The position numbers and the translations under genes are program-made. The notes under the pieces are model-generated. The model saw only the letters and a program-made list of their open reading frames with translations, had not been told where the DNA came from and made no database searches. DNA of 64,000 nt. It comes from Haloplanus litoreus. GTDB lineage: Archaea > Halobacteriota > Halobacteria > Halobacteriales > Haloferacaceae. The DNA is taken from assembly GCF_042677945.1 (NCBI RefSeq), contig NZ_JBHUDN010000009.1; one strand, given 5' to 3'. This document shows, one piece after another, positions 52,788-61,858 of this stretch; the first letter of the stretch is position 1; the number at the start of each line of letters is the position of its first letter.

Positions 52788-53827
52788 GCCCGCACCTCCG
52801 GGGACCGAGACGGCGACGGCACCGCGGCCCGCGTCCCGTCGTCCGTGCGGGCCGTCGCGTCGCCACCAACCGGCCGCCGCCGACCGGGATCGAACGGGCG
52901 CACCGTGCCGTCGACGCGGACGGTCACCGTGTCCTCGTCCGCCCGGACGGCGACGTCCGCCTCGACACCGACGTCGCCGTCGCCGACGCGGGCGAGGTGG
53001 GCGAGCAGTCGGTCGGTGTCGCCCGGTGTCAGGAGGAGTTGGCCGGCCGGTGTCGTGAGCGAGACGGCCACACCCTCGTCGAGGAGGGCGTAGCCGACAG
53101 TCGCGGCCGCCTCGGCCATCGCGTCGGCCCGGCCGGGGGCGGCGTCCGCCACCATCGTCACCGTCCGCTGGTCGTCGTCGTCGGCGAACTCCTGGACGAC
53201 CAGGTCCTCGCGCTTGGCGCTCGACTTCCAGTGGACGTCCCGAAGGGAGTCGCCGCGGGCGTACTCGCGGAGGTGGTCGAACGCGCCGCGTTCGGCGCCC
53301 TCGTCCGGCGCGGCGAGGCCCCGTAACCGCTCGCTGACGGCCGTCGACGGGTAGAACACCCGCGGATACACCAGTACGGCGTCCCGGTCCTCGGTGACGA
53401 ACGTGCGCCGCGCGAGGCCGAGGACGTCCCGGGCGCTCACGGCCGCGGGACCGAGGGCGTGTTCGCCGCGCTCGCGGTAGGTCACCGCGTACTCGACGGG
53501 GTCGCCGCCGACGAGGACCGTCGCCTCGGCGTCGCCGTCGACGCCAGAGGGGAGGTGGTCGCGCACGACGGCGGTGACGGGCGTGTCGGTGCGGAAGGAG
53601 AGCCCGACCGTGCCCGTCGACCCGGGGGTGGCGGGCGGCGGCGGCGTCCGCTCGGCGCGGGGCGGATCGAGCAGGAAGAGCTGGACACCCGCGGCGACGA
53701 GCGCGACGAACGCGGGCAGGACGACGGCGTCCAGTGAGCGCGCCCCGAACGTGACGCTCATGGCGACGCCGGTAACGGCGACGGCAAGGAGGGCGAGTCC
53801 GCGGCGGGTCGGGAGGACGCGGAGCAT
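52784..53827 (-). CDS. DUF58-family protein
   Basis: This 347-residue protein has two N-terminal helices (residues 10-55) and the DUF58 signature FDHLREYARGDSLRDVHWKS SAKREDLVVQEF at about residue 190. A von Willebrand-like fold follows. It works with MoxR AAA ATPases in assembling surface or respiratory complexes. The start overlaps the moxR stop (TGATG) and the stop overlaps the tgpA start. Confidence 0.9.
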   Translation of the reverse strand: MLRVLPTRRGLALLAVAVTGVAMSVTFGARSLDAVVLPAFVALVAAGVQLFLLDPPRAERTPPPPATPGSTGTVGLSFRTDTPVTAVVRDHLPSGVDGDAEATVLVGGDPVEYAVTYRERGEHALGPAAVSARDVLGLARRTFVTEDRDAVLVYPRVFYPSTAVSERLRGLAAPDEGAERGAFDHLREYARGDSLRDVHWKSSAKREDLVVQEFADDDDQRTVTMVADAAPGRADAMAEAAATVGYALLDEGVAVSLTTPAGQLLLTPGDTDRLLAHLARVGDGDVGVEADVAVRADEDTVTVRVDGTVRPFDPGRRRPVGGDATARTDDGTRAAVPSPSRSPEVRA

Positions 53828-54789
53828 CACTCGACGGCGACGGCCGTCAGTGCGGCCTCGACCACGTCACGACCCGGGCGGTCGGCGTCGATACGATGAC
53901 TCCAGACGCTCGGCGCCTCGGCTTGCACGTCGTCCGGGACGACGTAGTCGCGCCCGTCGAGCACCGCCCGCGCCTGGGCGGCGCGGACGAGGGCGATGGC
54001 GCCCCGTGGACTCACGCCGAGCGTCGCACCTTCGCGGGTGTGAGTCGCCAGTCGCGAGACGTACCGCCGGACTGGTTCGCTCAGCGTCACGTCCGCGACG
54101 GTCCGGCGAGCACCTCGCAGGTCGTCCAAGGTGGCGACGGGACCGAGCGACTCGATGGGGTGGTCGCCGGCGACCCGTTCTAACAGCGCCGTCTCCTCGT
54201 CCTCGTCGGGGTAGCCGAGACGGAGTTTCTTCATGAAGCGGTCGATTTCGGCCATCGGCAGATCGTAGGTCCGCCCGGGTTCGACGTCGTTCTGCGTCGC
54301 GATGACGGTGAAGGGCTCGGGGAGCCGGCGAGTTTCCCCGTCGACGGTCACCTGCTCTTCGGCCATCGCCTCCAGCAGGGCGGCCTGTGTCTTCGGCGGC
54401 GCGCGATTGATCTCGTCTCCCAGGACGACGTTCGCGAAGACGGGGCCGGGGCGAAACTCGAACTCCCGGGTCTTCTGGTTGAACACGTTGACGCCGGTGA
54501 CGTCGGAGGGCAGGAGGTCGGGCGTGAACTGGACGCGCTTGAACGAGCAGTCGACGGAGGTGGCGACGGCCCGTCCGAGGACGGTTTTCCCGACGCCGGG
54601 AACGTCCTCCAACAGGAGGTGGCCGCGCGCGAGCATCGCGACCAGGATGTGCTCGATGGCGTCGTGTTGACCGACGATGACCTCCTCGACGTTGTCGATG
54701 ATTCGGTCGGTGAGCGACGTGGCCGCGGACACCGACAGCGGCGGTACGTGATCCGCGTGGTCCGATTCCGGGATGCCTGCGTCCGTCAT
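53827..54789 (-). CDS. moxR: MoxR-family AAA ATPase
   Basis: This 320-residue AAA+ ATPase has Walker A EDVPGVGKT at about residue 60, Walker B VVLGDEINRAPPKTQAALLEAM and sensor 1 VIATQND. It is the first gene of an operon with DUF58 and the transglutaminase-like protein. The ATG at 54789 starts MTDAGIPESDHADHVPPLSV. It probably acts as a chaperone for metal or protein insertion; the client is unknown. Confidence 0.94.
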   Translation of the reverse strand: MTDAGIPESDHADHVPPLSVSAATSLTDRIIDNVEEVIVGQHDAIEHILVAMLARGHLLLEDVPGVGKTVLGRAVATSVDCSFKRVQFTPDLLPSDVTGVNVFNQKTREFEFRPGPVFANVVLGDEINRAPPKTQAALLEAMAEEQVTVDGETRRLPEPFTVIATQNDVEPGRTYDLPMAEIDRFMKKLRLGYPDEDEETALLERVAGDHPIESLGPVATLDDLRGARRTVADVTLSEPVRRYVSRLATHTREGATLGVSPRGAIALVRAAQARAVLDGRDYVVPDDVQAEAPSVWSHRIDADRPGRDVVEAALTAVAVE

Positions 54790-54970
54790 GGATGGTGTAT
54801 CGAGCCGACGACCACGCCCGGGCGCCCGGGCCACCGACCGACGGCGGGTGAGAGTGTGTAACACCCCGACGCACCTATACCTTCGGCCGGAGCGTCGACC
54901 TCCGTCAGTTATACTTCGGTCCCACGTGTTTCACCACTGTGTCACGGTACGCTCCCGAAAGAGGTAACCG

Positions 54971-55471
54971 ATGAGCGACGACGGCGAGGGTTCGTCCGAC
55001 GCGCCCGACGCAGCGGACCCAACGGTTCGATCGCCGGGTCAGATCTCCGCGATGACCGACCGGTTCGTCCACGGGGTCGAACTCGTCGCCGCAGCGGTCT
55101 TTGCCCTCCTCTTTGCCATCGGTGTCGTCGACCTCATGATCCAGATCTGGCAAGCGACGCTCGCCGGCCGCATCACCGATCCGCTCGTCGTCATCGGTTT
55201 CATCGACACCGGCCTGCTCCTCCTCATCATCGTCGAAGTGTACGAGACGGTCATCGCCTACACCGAGGAGAGCGAGACGCGCCGGATCGTCCGGCTCGTC
55301 ATCTACACCGGCGTCATCGCGATGGTCCGGAAGACGATCATCTTCCGCACCGGCGAGTACGCGACGGCACAGGACGCCCTGTTCGCCGCCGTCGGGTACA
55401 CCGTACTCATCTTCGGACTGGTCGGACTGCTCCTCGTCGAACGGGGCCACGGCCAGAAACTCATGAGCTGA
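54971..55471 (+). CDS. PsiE-family membrane protein
   Basis: This 166-residue protein has four helices (about residues 38-60, 72-95, 104-122 and 132-158) and the family pattern EVYETVIAYTEESETRRIVRL VIYTGVIAMVRKTIIF. PsiE is a phosphate-starvation protein in bacteria; the function of the archaeal form is unknown. It is divergent from moxR with 181 bp between. Confidence 0.85.
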   Translation: MSDDGEGSSDAPDAADPTVRSPGQISAMTDRFVHGVELVAAAVFALLFAIGVVDLMIQIWQATLAGRITDPLVVIGFIDTGLLLLIIVEVYETVIAYTEESETRRIVRLVIYTGVIAMVRKTIIFRTGEYATAQDALFAAVGYTVLIFGLVGLLLVERGHGQKLMS

Positions 55472-55514
55472 CGCCGGGGTGCGCACTTTTGTGACCGCGG
55501 CCGTACGTCCGGAC

Positions 55515-56405
55515 GTGTCCACCGATCCCGCTCGCCCCCGACCGTCCGAGGGCACGTCGACCACCGTCGAGACCAACGGCGTCCGTCTGCACGTCGTCCG
55601 CCTCGGCCCCGAGGGCGGGCCGCCGGTCCTCCTGTTGCACGGCTTCCCCGAGTTCTGGTACGGCTGGCAACCGGTCGCCGAGCGCCTCGCCGACGCGGGC
55701 TATCGCGTCATCGTCCCCGACCAGCGCGGCTACAACGAGAGCGAGAAGCCGTCGGGCGTCGGTGCCTACCGCCTCCCGACGCTCGCCGCGGATGCGGCGG
55801 GCCTGCTCGACGCCGTCGACGCCGAGTCCGCCCACGTCGTCGGCCACGACTGGGGGGCAGCCGTGGCCTGGTGGCTGGCGCTCGATCACCCCGACCGGGT
55901 CCGGACGCTCGCGGCGCTGAACGTCCCGCATCCGACGGTGATGGAGCGCACCCTGCGCCGGTCGTGGGACCAGCGCCGTCGAAGCTGGTACGTCGCCGCC
56001 TTCCAGGTGCCGCGCGTACCCGAACTGGCCGCGAAGGCGGGGAACTACCGCCTCTTCGAGCGCTCGCTGCGCGAGTCGAGTCGACCCGGAACCTTCGACG
56101 ACGCCGACATCGAGCGGTATCGGGCAGCGTGGGACAAACCCGGCGCCCTCACCGCGATGGTGAACTGGTATCGGGCGGTAGCCCGCTACCCGCCACCGGA
56201 ACGAACCGATCCCGTCGACCCGCCGACGCTCGTCCTCTGGGGGGCGCGGGACCGCTTCCTCCGGGCGTCGATGGCCAAAGAGAGCGTCGCCTACTGCCGG
56301 GACGGGCGGGCCGTCCTCCTCGACGACGCGACCCACTGGCTCCACCGCGAGTTCCCGGGTCGGGTGGCCGACGCCCTGCAGGAGGGCTTCGCGGCGGCCG
56401 ACTGA
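55515..56405 (+). CDS. alpha/beta hydrolase, epoxide-hydrolase/haloalkane-dehalogenase type
   Basis: This 296-residue hydrolase has an oxyanion motif HGFPEFWYGW at about residue 42, nucleophile Asp112 in VVGHDWGAAVAWW, a DQRGYNES strand, and a final HW-containing ATHWLHREFP that supplies His. An Asp nucleophile fits epoxide hydrolases or dehalogenases rather than esterases. The GTG at 55515 is chosen, about 20 bp after ACTTTTGTG; GTGs at 55479 and 55491 are alternatives. Confidence 0.87.
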   Translation: MSTDPARPRPSEGTSTTVETNGVRLHVVRLGPEGGPPVLLLHGFPEFWYGWQPVAERLADAGYRVIVPDQRGYNESEKPSGVGAYRLPTLAADAAGLLDAVDAESAHVVGHDWGAAVAWWLALDHPDRVRTLAALNVPHPTVMERTLRRSWDQRRRSWYVAAFQVPRVPELAAKAGNYRLFERSLRESSRPGTFDDADIERYRAAWDKPGALTAMVNWYRAVARYPPPERTDPVDPPTLVLWGARDRFLRASMAKESVAYCRDGRAVLLDDATHWLHREFPGRVADALQEGFAAAD

Positions 56406-56452
56406 CGAGGGGAAACGGGAAGGCTCAACATCGCCGCGCGACTGCGGCCACC

Positions 56453-57676
56453 GTGGGACTCGCGACGCGAGTCGTCGGCGAGGACGCCGACGTGGTGACC
56501 GACCCGCGGTTCAGAGTGATCCTCCTCGGTAGCGTCGTCTCACCGATGGGCGCCTCGCTCGTCTCGCCGCTGCTCGACTCCCTGCTCCCCGTCTACGGCG
56601 TCTCCGAGGCACGCATCGGTCTCGTGATGGCGGCCTTCACCGCCCCCGGCATCGTCGCCATCCCCCTCGTCGGCATGGTGTCGGACCGCGTGGGACGAAA
56701 GCCGGTACTCACCGCCGGTCTCGCCCTGTTCGGCGCCGCCGGTCTCGCCCTCGCGTTCACCGACGACTTCCGGGTCGCCGTCGCCCTGCGACTCGTCCAA
56801 GGCGTCGGCTTCACCGGCATCGCGCCCGTCCTCATCGCGGCCACGGGGGACCTCTTTTCGGGGGCGCGCGAGGCGACGGCACAGGGCCTGCGTTTCACCA
56901 CCGTCGGCCTCTCGCTCGCCGTCTTCCCCCTGCTTTCGGGGGTGCTGGTCGCCGTCGCGTGGCAGTACCCCTTCTACCTGTTCGCGCTCGGCCTGCCGGC
57001 GGCGCTGGTCGTCCACCTGCGGTTCGAGGAGTCCGCGACCGGCCCGGTAGCGAGCGAGGGCGGCCTCGACGTGCGCCGTCTGGCCGCTCTCGTCCGTCGG
57101 CGCCGAATCGCCCTCGTCCTTCTCGGCCGGACAGTCCCCTCCTTCCTCTGGTTCGGTTTCCTGACGTACAACTCGATCGTGGTGGTGCGCCTGCTGGACG
57201 GGACCCCCGGCGTCGCGGGGGCGCTGGTCGCCCTCGCCAGCGTCGCGAGTTCCGTCGGTGGGACACAGGTGGGTCGGCTGACCGCCGCCTTCGACACCCG
57301 GCGGTCGCCGTTGCTCGTCGGGACGGCAGCGGCGGCGGTGGGCCTCGCGGGCGTCGCACTCGCCCCCTCGCTTCCCGTCGTCGGGGTCGGCGCCACCGTC
57401 GTCGGCGCGGGCTTCGGTGTCGTGTTGACGCTCTACCGGAGCACGATCTCGACCGTCGCTCCGGCGGCCCTCCGGGGGTCGCTCGTCAGCCTCGGCGAGT
57501 CCGCCGGCCGAGTCGGCAGCACCGTCGCTCCGGTCCTCATGGGTGCGGCCGTCGCGGTGGCCACGCCCCGGTACGGTTTCGGCGCCGCCGTCCGTGGGAC
57601 GCTCCTCGGCGTCGTCGTCTGGAGCCTCGTCCTCGGAACGGCCTGTGTGGTGCTCGCGGACCGGACGACGCGGTGA
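56453..57676 (+). CDS. major facilitator superfamily transporter
   Basis: This 407-residue membrane protein has twelve helices. The MFS loop-2 motif GMVSDRVGRKPVLTAG lies at about residue 76, and a central loop carries a basic stretch (VRRRRIAL). It exports or imports an unknown small molecule. It starts with GTG (VGLATRVVGED), 47 bp after the hydrolase, possibly in the same transcript. Confidence 0.88.
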   Translation: MGLATRVVGEDADVVTDPRFRVILLGSVVSPMGASLVSPLLDSLLPVYGVSEARIGLVMAAFTAPGIVAIPLVGMVSDRVGRKPVLTAGLALFGAAGLALAFTDDFRVAVALRLVQGVGFTGIAPVLIAATGDLFSGAREATAQGLRFTTVGLSLAVFPLLSGVLVAVAWQYPFYLFALGLPAALVVHLRFEESATGPVASEGGLDVRRLAALVRRRRIALVLLGRTVPSFLWFGFLTYNSIVVVRLLDGTPGVAGALVALASVASSVGGTQVGRLTAAFDTRRSPLLVGTAAAAVGLAGVALAPSLPVVGVGATVVGAGFGVVLTLYRSTISTVAPAALRGSLVSLGESAGRVGSTVAPVLMGAAVAVATPRYGFGAAVRGTLLGVVVWSLVLGTACVVLADRTTR

Positions 57677-57727
57677 CGACCCCGACCGGAGCGGCACGCC
57701 TTTACTCCCGGCGCGGCGAGCGACGGT

Positions 57728-58732
57728 ATGCCGGATCCCGGAAAGATCGACCGCGAGTTCTTCGAGGAACACGTCCGGCCGCGGTTGGGTGCCGACCGCG
57801 ACGACGTACGCCTCGGCCCGACGCCGGGCGTCGACTTCGGCTTGCTGGACGTGGGTGACCGGGTCGTCGCCGTCGCCACCGATCCCGTCTCCATCCTTCC
57901 GCCCCTCGGATACGGACGCGCCGGGCGCTTCGCCCTCGACATCGTCCTCGCCGACGTGGCGGTCAGCGGCCTCCCGCCCTCGCATCTCGCCGTCTCCTTC
58001 TCGCTTCCGCCCGACATGAGCGACGAGGCGTTCGCGGCGGTGTGGGGGGGTCTCCACGCGGAGGCGCGTGACCTCGGCGTGAGTGTCGTCACCGGCCACA
58101 CCGCCCGCTACGAGGGCTGTTCGTTCCCGTGGGTCGGCGGGGCGACGGCGCTCGCAGTCGGCGACCCCGCGGACGTGGTGCGCCCGGACGGCGCCCGCCC
58201 CGGCGACGACCTGGTGGTGACGCGGGGACCCGCCGTCGAGACGACCGGACTCCTGACGACGCTCTTTCCCGAGGGGGTCGACCTCCCGCCGGAGACGCTG
58301 TCGACGGCCCAGGCGCGACTGGACGAGGCGAGTTGTGTCCGCGACGCTCTGACCGCCGCGGCGGCGGGGCCGGTGACCGCCATGCACGACGCCACCGAGG
58401 GTGGCCTCCACGGCGCGTTCGTCGAGATGGCGACGAGTGCGGGCGTCCGCCTCGACGTCGAACGTGACCGCGTGCCGATCCGTCCCGGCGTGCTGGAGAC
58501 GTGCCGCACGCTCGATATCGATCCCTGGACGGCCACGGCGTCGGGGTCGCTCGTGGTGACCGTCGACCCGGCGGGCACCGACGACGTGCTGTCGGCGCTG
58601 GAGGCGCGGGGAACGCCGGCCGCGCGGGTTGGTCGAGTCGCGGACGGCACGGGTGCGTACGTCGACGGTGAGGAAATCGCAGCGCCGTCGGTCGACGCCT
58701 CGTGGGCGGCCTACTCGCGGCTGTCGACCTGA
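57728..58732 (+). CDS. AIR-synthase-related protein (HypE/SelD/PurM superfamily)
   Basis: This 334-residue protein has an N-terminal AIRS fold (ATDPVSILPPLGYGRAGRFALDIVLADVAVSG) and a C-terminal domain with MHDATEGGLHGAFVEMA. It lacks the purine-pathway context and HypE's cysteine tail. It is an ATP-dependent enzyme of unknown substrate, common in archaea. Its 3' end overlaps the JAMM gene by 22 bp, convergent. Confidence 0.85.
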   Translation: MPDPGKIDREFFEEHVRPRLGADRDDVRLGPTPGVDFGLLDVGDRVVAVATDPVSILPPLGYGRAGRFALDIVLADVAVSGLPPSHLAVSFSLPPDMSDEAFAAVWGGLHAEARDLGVSVVTGHTARYEGCSFPWVGGATALAVGDPADVVRPDGARPGDDLVVTRGPAVETTGLLTTLFPEGVDLPPETLSTAQARLDEASCVRDALTAAAAGPVTAMHDATEGGLHGAFVEMATSAGVRLDVERDRVPIRPGVLETCRTLDIDPWTATASGSLVVTVDPAGTDDVLSALEARGTPAARVGRVADGTGAYVDGEEIAAPSVDASWAAYSRLST

Positions 58733-59145
58733 ACCGGCACCTCGTCGAACCCCTCGCCCGTGAACCGGTAGGCGCGAATCGTCTCGGGCGGCGAGACGAT
58801 GGCGTAGAGGTAGCCGGTCCACGTCGCCCGCGCGCGGTCCGTCGCGCTCGGTTCGGCGGGACTCTCGGGGTGGGAGTGATAGAAGCCGACGACGTCGTCC
58901 CCCGTGGCTTCGATCCGGTCGATGGTCGACATCGTCGCTTCCGGGTCGAGTTCGTACTCGGTGCGGGGGTGGGCGGCGACGTTGTCGACGCGGGTGGCGT
59001 CGGTCACTCGGTCGGTCGAGCCGCGCGCCCCCGCGAGAACGCCACAGACCTCCTCGGGTGGGGCACGGTCGGCGCCCACGGCGGCGTGGTCGAGGAGGGC
59101 GTCACGGACGGCCGCGGTGAGGCGGAGCGGCTCAGTCGAAGTCAC
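58711..59145 (-). CDS. JAMM/MPN+ metalloprotease (desampylase type)
   Basis: The zinc site in this 144-residue JAMM domain is complete: Glu31 or Glu32 (PPEEVCGVL), His90 and His92 in HSHP, Ser100 and Asp103. Such proteins in Haloferax remove SAMP ubiquitin-like modifiers, and a SAMP-like gene is in this window. The start overlaps the IPP isomerase stop by 14 bp. Confidence 0.92.
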   Translation of the reverse strand: MTSTEPLRLTAAVRDALLDHAAVGADRAPPEEVCGVLAGARGSTDRVTDATRVDNVAAHPRTEYELDPEATMSTIDRIEATGDDVVGFYHSHPESPAEPSATDRARATWTGYLYAIVSPPETIRAYRFTGEGFDEVPVQVDSRE

Positions 59146-59707
59146 GGCGCATGGCGATTTCGAACCACGGACAGAGGCGAAGTTGGCGGTACCACGCGGG
59201 GTGCTCGTGCAGGTGGTCGTAGTCGACCCACAGACGACCGGCGACCTCCGCCTCGTCGGGGTCGAGGGCCGTGTCGTCGAGGGTGCATTTCAACACGGAA
59301 CAGACCTCCCACTCCAGGCCGGCGTTCTCGTAGTAGCGTTTGTACTCGAACTTGTCCGTCACCCGAAGGTCGTCGTACTGCTCCGAGGTGACGCCGAGTT
59401 CGTCGACGAGGCGCTGCCGGGTGGCCTCCTTCTGTGTCTGGCCCGGTCGCGGGTGGGAGGCGACGGTGCCGTCCCAGTGCGTGTCCCAGAGGCGCTTGCC
59501 CGGCGCCCGCTGTGCCAGCAGTATCCGACCCTCGCCGTCGAAGACGAGGACGGTGAAGGCGCGATGGCGGACGCCGTCCCCGGTGTGGGCGTCGAGGCGG
59601 TTGACCGTGCCCTGTTTCTGGTCGTCGCCGTCGACGGCGATGACCTCCTGTTCGGCGTTGGGGTGTCGCTCCGCCACCCCAGCGTCGCCGCCCTCGGTGT
59701 CGCTCAT
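59132..59707 (-). CDS. Nudix-type isopentenyl diphosphate isomerase-like protein lacking the active-site Cys
   Basis: This 191-residue Nudix-fold protein is annotated elsewhere as type 1 IPP isomerase. His41 and His48 region, HRAFTVLVFD, WEVCSVL and the acidic patch are recognisable. Where type 1 enzymes have TNTCCSHP, with the catalytic Cys, this protein has HWDGTVASHP at residues 77-86, with no Cys. It may still isomerise by another residue or have changed function. It overlaps the JAMM gene by 14 bp. Confidence 0.8.
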   Translation of the reverse strand: MSDTEGGDAGVAERHPNAEQEVIAVDGDDQKQGTVNRLDAHTGDGVRHRAFTVLVFDGEGRILLAQRAPGKRLWDTHWDGTVASHPRPGQTQKEATRQRLVDELGVTSEQYDDLRVTDKFEYKRYYENAGLEWEVCSVLKCTLDDTALDPDEAEVAGRLWVDYDHLHEHPAWYRQLRLCPWFEIAMRRDFD

Positions 59708-59830
59708 AGTCGACCTTCCGGTGGGGAGGCTAATGGCGTCTTCGATGCGTGTCGACGGTCGGGGCCGGTCCTCACCGGCCCGGCGTTTCCCCTCGAACCA
59801 GCTAAGTGTGCGTCTCGCGAAGCCCGACCG

Positions 59831-60799
59831 ATGAGCGACGACCGAGACAGCGACGGCCGCGTGGACGTCTCGTCCATCCGCGAGCGAGTCGAGGACGACG
59901 CCTCCGAGAACGTGATGGCCGCCATCGAGGAGCGCGCGGCGGACGGCCGGATCGGGACCGACGCGTTCGCGGCCTGGCACGAAGAGTGCCGCCGAGAACG
60001 CCGCTCGACTGCCGACGAGGTGGCGACGGTCGCGGCGCAGTTCCGGGCGCTCCGGGACTCGCTCGGTCCGACGGTCCGCGACACCAATCAGGTCCGGAGC
60101 CGGATCGACGAGTACGAGGACGAGTTCGACGCGATGCGGGCAGAACTCGAAGCGGTGGCGGATCGGCTCGCGGACACGCCGCGGGAGCCGGCGTCGCCCA
60201 CGGCGTGCTACGAAGCCGCCGACGGACTCCGGTGGTGCGAGCGGGCCATCCACACGGTGGCACACGGTCTCCACCACGTCGAGGAAGGGGTCGCGGAGTT
60301 CGAGACGTGGCTTCGAGATCCGGCGACGCGACTCGACGAGTTCGAGAACGAACTCGGTGGTTTCGAGACGTATCTCGACAACACGGAGGGCCTCCTCGAC
60401 GCGCTCGAAGCCGGCGGACGAGACGGGATGGATCCGTTCGACGCGTGGCTGGCCGCCCACCACCTGCAGCGGGTCATGGCGGTCGTGTTCACGGAACTCC
60501 GGACGGACCTCGCGGACCTGGAGACGTGGCTGGCGCGTCGGGACGGCGACTACGGCGACGAAGTGGACGCCCTTCGGCGTCGACTCGCCTCGCTGGAGGA
60601 GCGCCACGCGACGTGCTCGGATCGGCTCGACGCCACCGAATCGGCCATCGACGACTTCGCGGCGCGGCGAGCGGCGGTCGACGAGTCAGTCGAGCGGTTC
60701 GAGACGGCCATCGACGACCTCGAACCGCCGGTCGACTGGGGGGCGGTGGAACGGCTGGTGTCCGAACAGTTCGATGAGCTGGGAATCCAGTTGACCTGA
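59831..60799 (+). CDS. long coiled-coil protein of unknown function
   Basis: This 322-residue protein is nearly all alpha-helix with heptads. It has no signal or membrane helix. Conserved-looking pieces are RFETAIDDLEPPVDWGAVERL at the end and EFETWLRDPATRLDEFENELGG near the middle. A structural or chromosome-organising role is possible but unsupported. It is divergent from the IPP isomerase-like gene and convergent with the CPBP gene. Confidence 0.6.
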   Translation: MSDDRDSDGRVDVSSIRERVEDDASENVMAAIEERAADGRIGTDAFAAWHEECRRERRSTADEVATVAAQFRALRDSLGPTVRDTNQVRSRIDEYEDEFDAMRAELEAVADRLADTPREPASPTACYEAADGLRWCERAIHTVAHGLHHVEEGVAEFETWLRDPATRLDEFENELGGFETYLDNTEGLLDALEAGGRDGMDPFDAWLAAHHLQRVMAVVFTELRTDLADLETWLARRDGDYGDEVDALRRRLASLEERHATCSDRLDATESAIDDFAARRAAVDESVERFETAIDDLEPPVDWGAVERLVSEQFDELGIQLT

Positions 60800-60837
60800 G
60801 CGGCGGGCGGCAGACGGACGGCCGTACGTCGTGTCCA

Positions 60838-60880
60838 GCCGTCGCCGACTACGGGGTAGCGATGGCCGGTAAACAGTCCG
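60838..60880. repeat. intergenic hairpin element, copy 2
   Basis: This stretch is similar to 12436-12478 (GCCGTCG-C-CGACTACGGGG then ...GGCCGG-T-AAA). Its stem is weaker here, because GCCGTCGCC pairs with AGCGATGGC only with mismatches. It sits between the ends of the coiled-coil gene and the CPBP gene, 2 bp before the latter's stop. Confidence 0.5.
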
Positions 60881-60882
60881 TC

Positions 60883-61821
60883 TCAGGCCATCCCCGTGGC
60901 CGAGAGGTACTGGGCGCCGAACAGCACGGTGTTGTAGAGGCCGTGGACGACGGCGGGGACCAGGAGGTTGCGGGACCGTTCGTAGAGGTACCCGAGGACG
61001 AGTCCGAGGGTGGCCGCGACGGTGACGTAGGGGATCCGCGAGCCGCCGGCGCCCGTGAGTGCGACCCAGTGGACGAGGCCGAACAGGACGCTGGAGAGGG
61101 TGATGGCGACCGAGGGTCCCCAGGTCCGACGGAGGATCCCTTGGACGCCGCCGCGGAAGACGAGTTCCTCGAACGGGCCGACCAGGAGGATGGCGACGGG
61201 AATCATATAGAGGAAATAACGGGGGTCCTGCTGGCCGGTGACGACGACCTGGTTCTGGGCTACCTCGATGCTGAGCGCCGTCAGCAGGCGCGCGATGACG
61301 AGCTGGGCACCGACGAGGGCGACGACGCCGACGACGATCAGGCCGAGGTGGCGAAGCGTCGGCCGCCGCACCTCGACGAGGTCCCAGTCGCCCGTGACGG
61401 CGAGGTAGCCGGCGACGGCGACGCCGAAGCCGACGAACTGGAGGACGGCACCGACGACCCGGTACTCGAGGGTGCCGCTGACGAGGACACCGACCCCGAC
61501 CAGCACGCTGGCACCAAGGCCGACGACGGCGGTGGCCGTGAGGAAGGCAGCGACGATCAGGAGGAGGCTCCGGAGGAGATCCCACCCCCGGTCGACGGCC
61601 GACGCCCGGCGACGCTCGGCGTCGGCGGGGAGCGATCCGATCCGCTCGCTGCGGAGGTAGTAGCCCGCGGCGAAGACGAGGCCGAAGACGAAGGCCGCGA
61701 GTCCGAGCTCCGCCGCACGGTCGCTCCCCCGGAGCGACGCGTCCTGGTGGACGAGCGTCGCGAGCACCAACCCGGCCAGCAGGTGGAGCATCGCACCGCC
61801 CACGAGGAGTTCGTTGACCAT
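60883..61821 (-). CDS. CPBP-family intramembrane glutamic protease
   Basis: This 312-residue membrane protein has about eight helices. The two conserved motifs are present: EELVFRG at about residue 232 and the later HWVALTG and HGLYNTVLFG histidine region. It belongs to the CAAX/Abi protease family, which cuts prenylated or small peptides. It has no bacteriocin partner gene here. The start ATG at 61821 is immediately after a short spacer. Confidence 0.9.
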   Translation of the reverse strand: MVNELLVGGAMLHLLAGLVLATLVHQDASLRGSDRAAELGLAAFVFGLVFAAGYYLRSERIGSLPADAERRRASAVDRGWDLLRSLLLIVAAFLTATAVVGLGASVLVGVGVLVSGTLEYRVVGAVLQFVGFGVAVAGYLAVTGDWDLVEVRRPTLRHLGLIVVGVVALVGAQLVIARLLTALSIEVAQNQVVVTGQQDPRYFLYMIPVAILLVGPFEELVFRGGVQGILRRTWGPSVAITLSSVLFGLVHWVALTGAGGSRIPYVTVAATLGLVLGYLYERSRNLLVPAVVHGLYNTVLFGAQYLSATGMA

Positions 61822-61858
61822 ACGGGGCCCAGTCGTCCCGGGAGTAAGTATCAGTCGA

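Noticed and set aside
54200..54700. moxR operon as part of a defence system
   Set aside because: The moxR-DUF58-transglutaminase order is a common housekeeping set, and no effector or defence gene is nearby.
56540..58822. A 760-codon open frame on the minus strand
   Set aside because: It is the antisense shadow of the MFS and AIR-synthase genes, with repetitive Arg/Asp/Gly composition.
60883..61821. CPBP protease as an abortive-infection (Abi) gene
   Set aside because: There is no phage or restriction gene around it, and the family is widespread in haloarchaea without a defence role.
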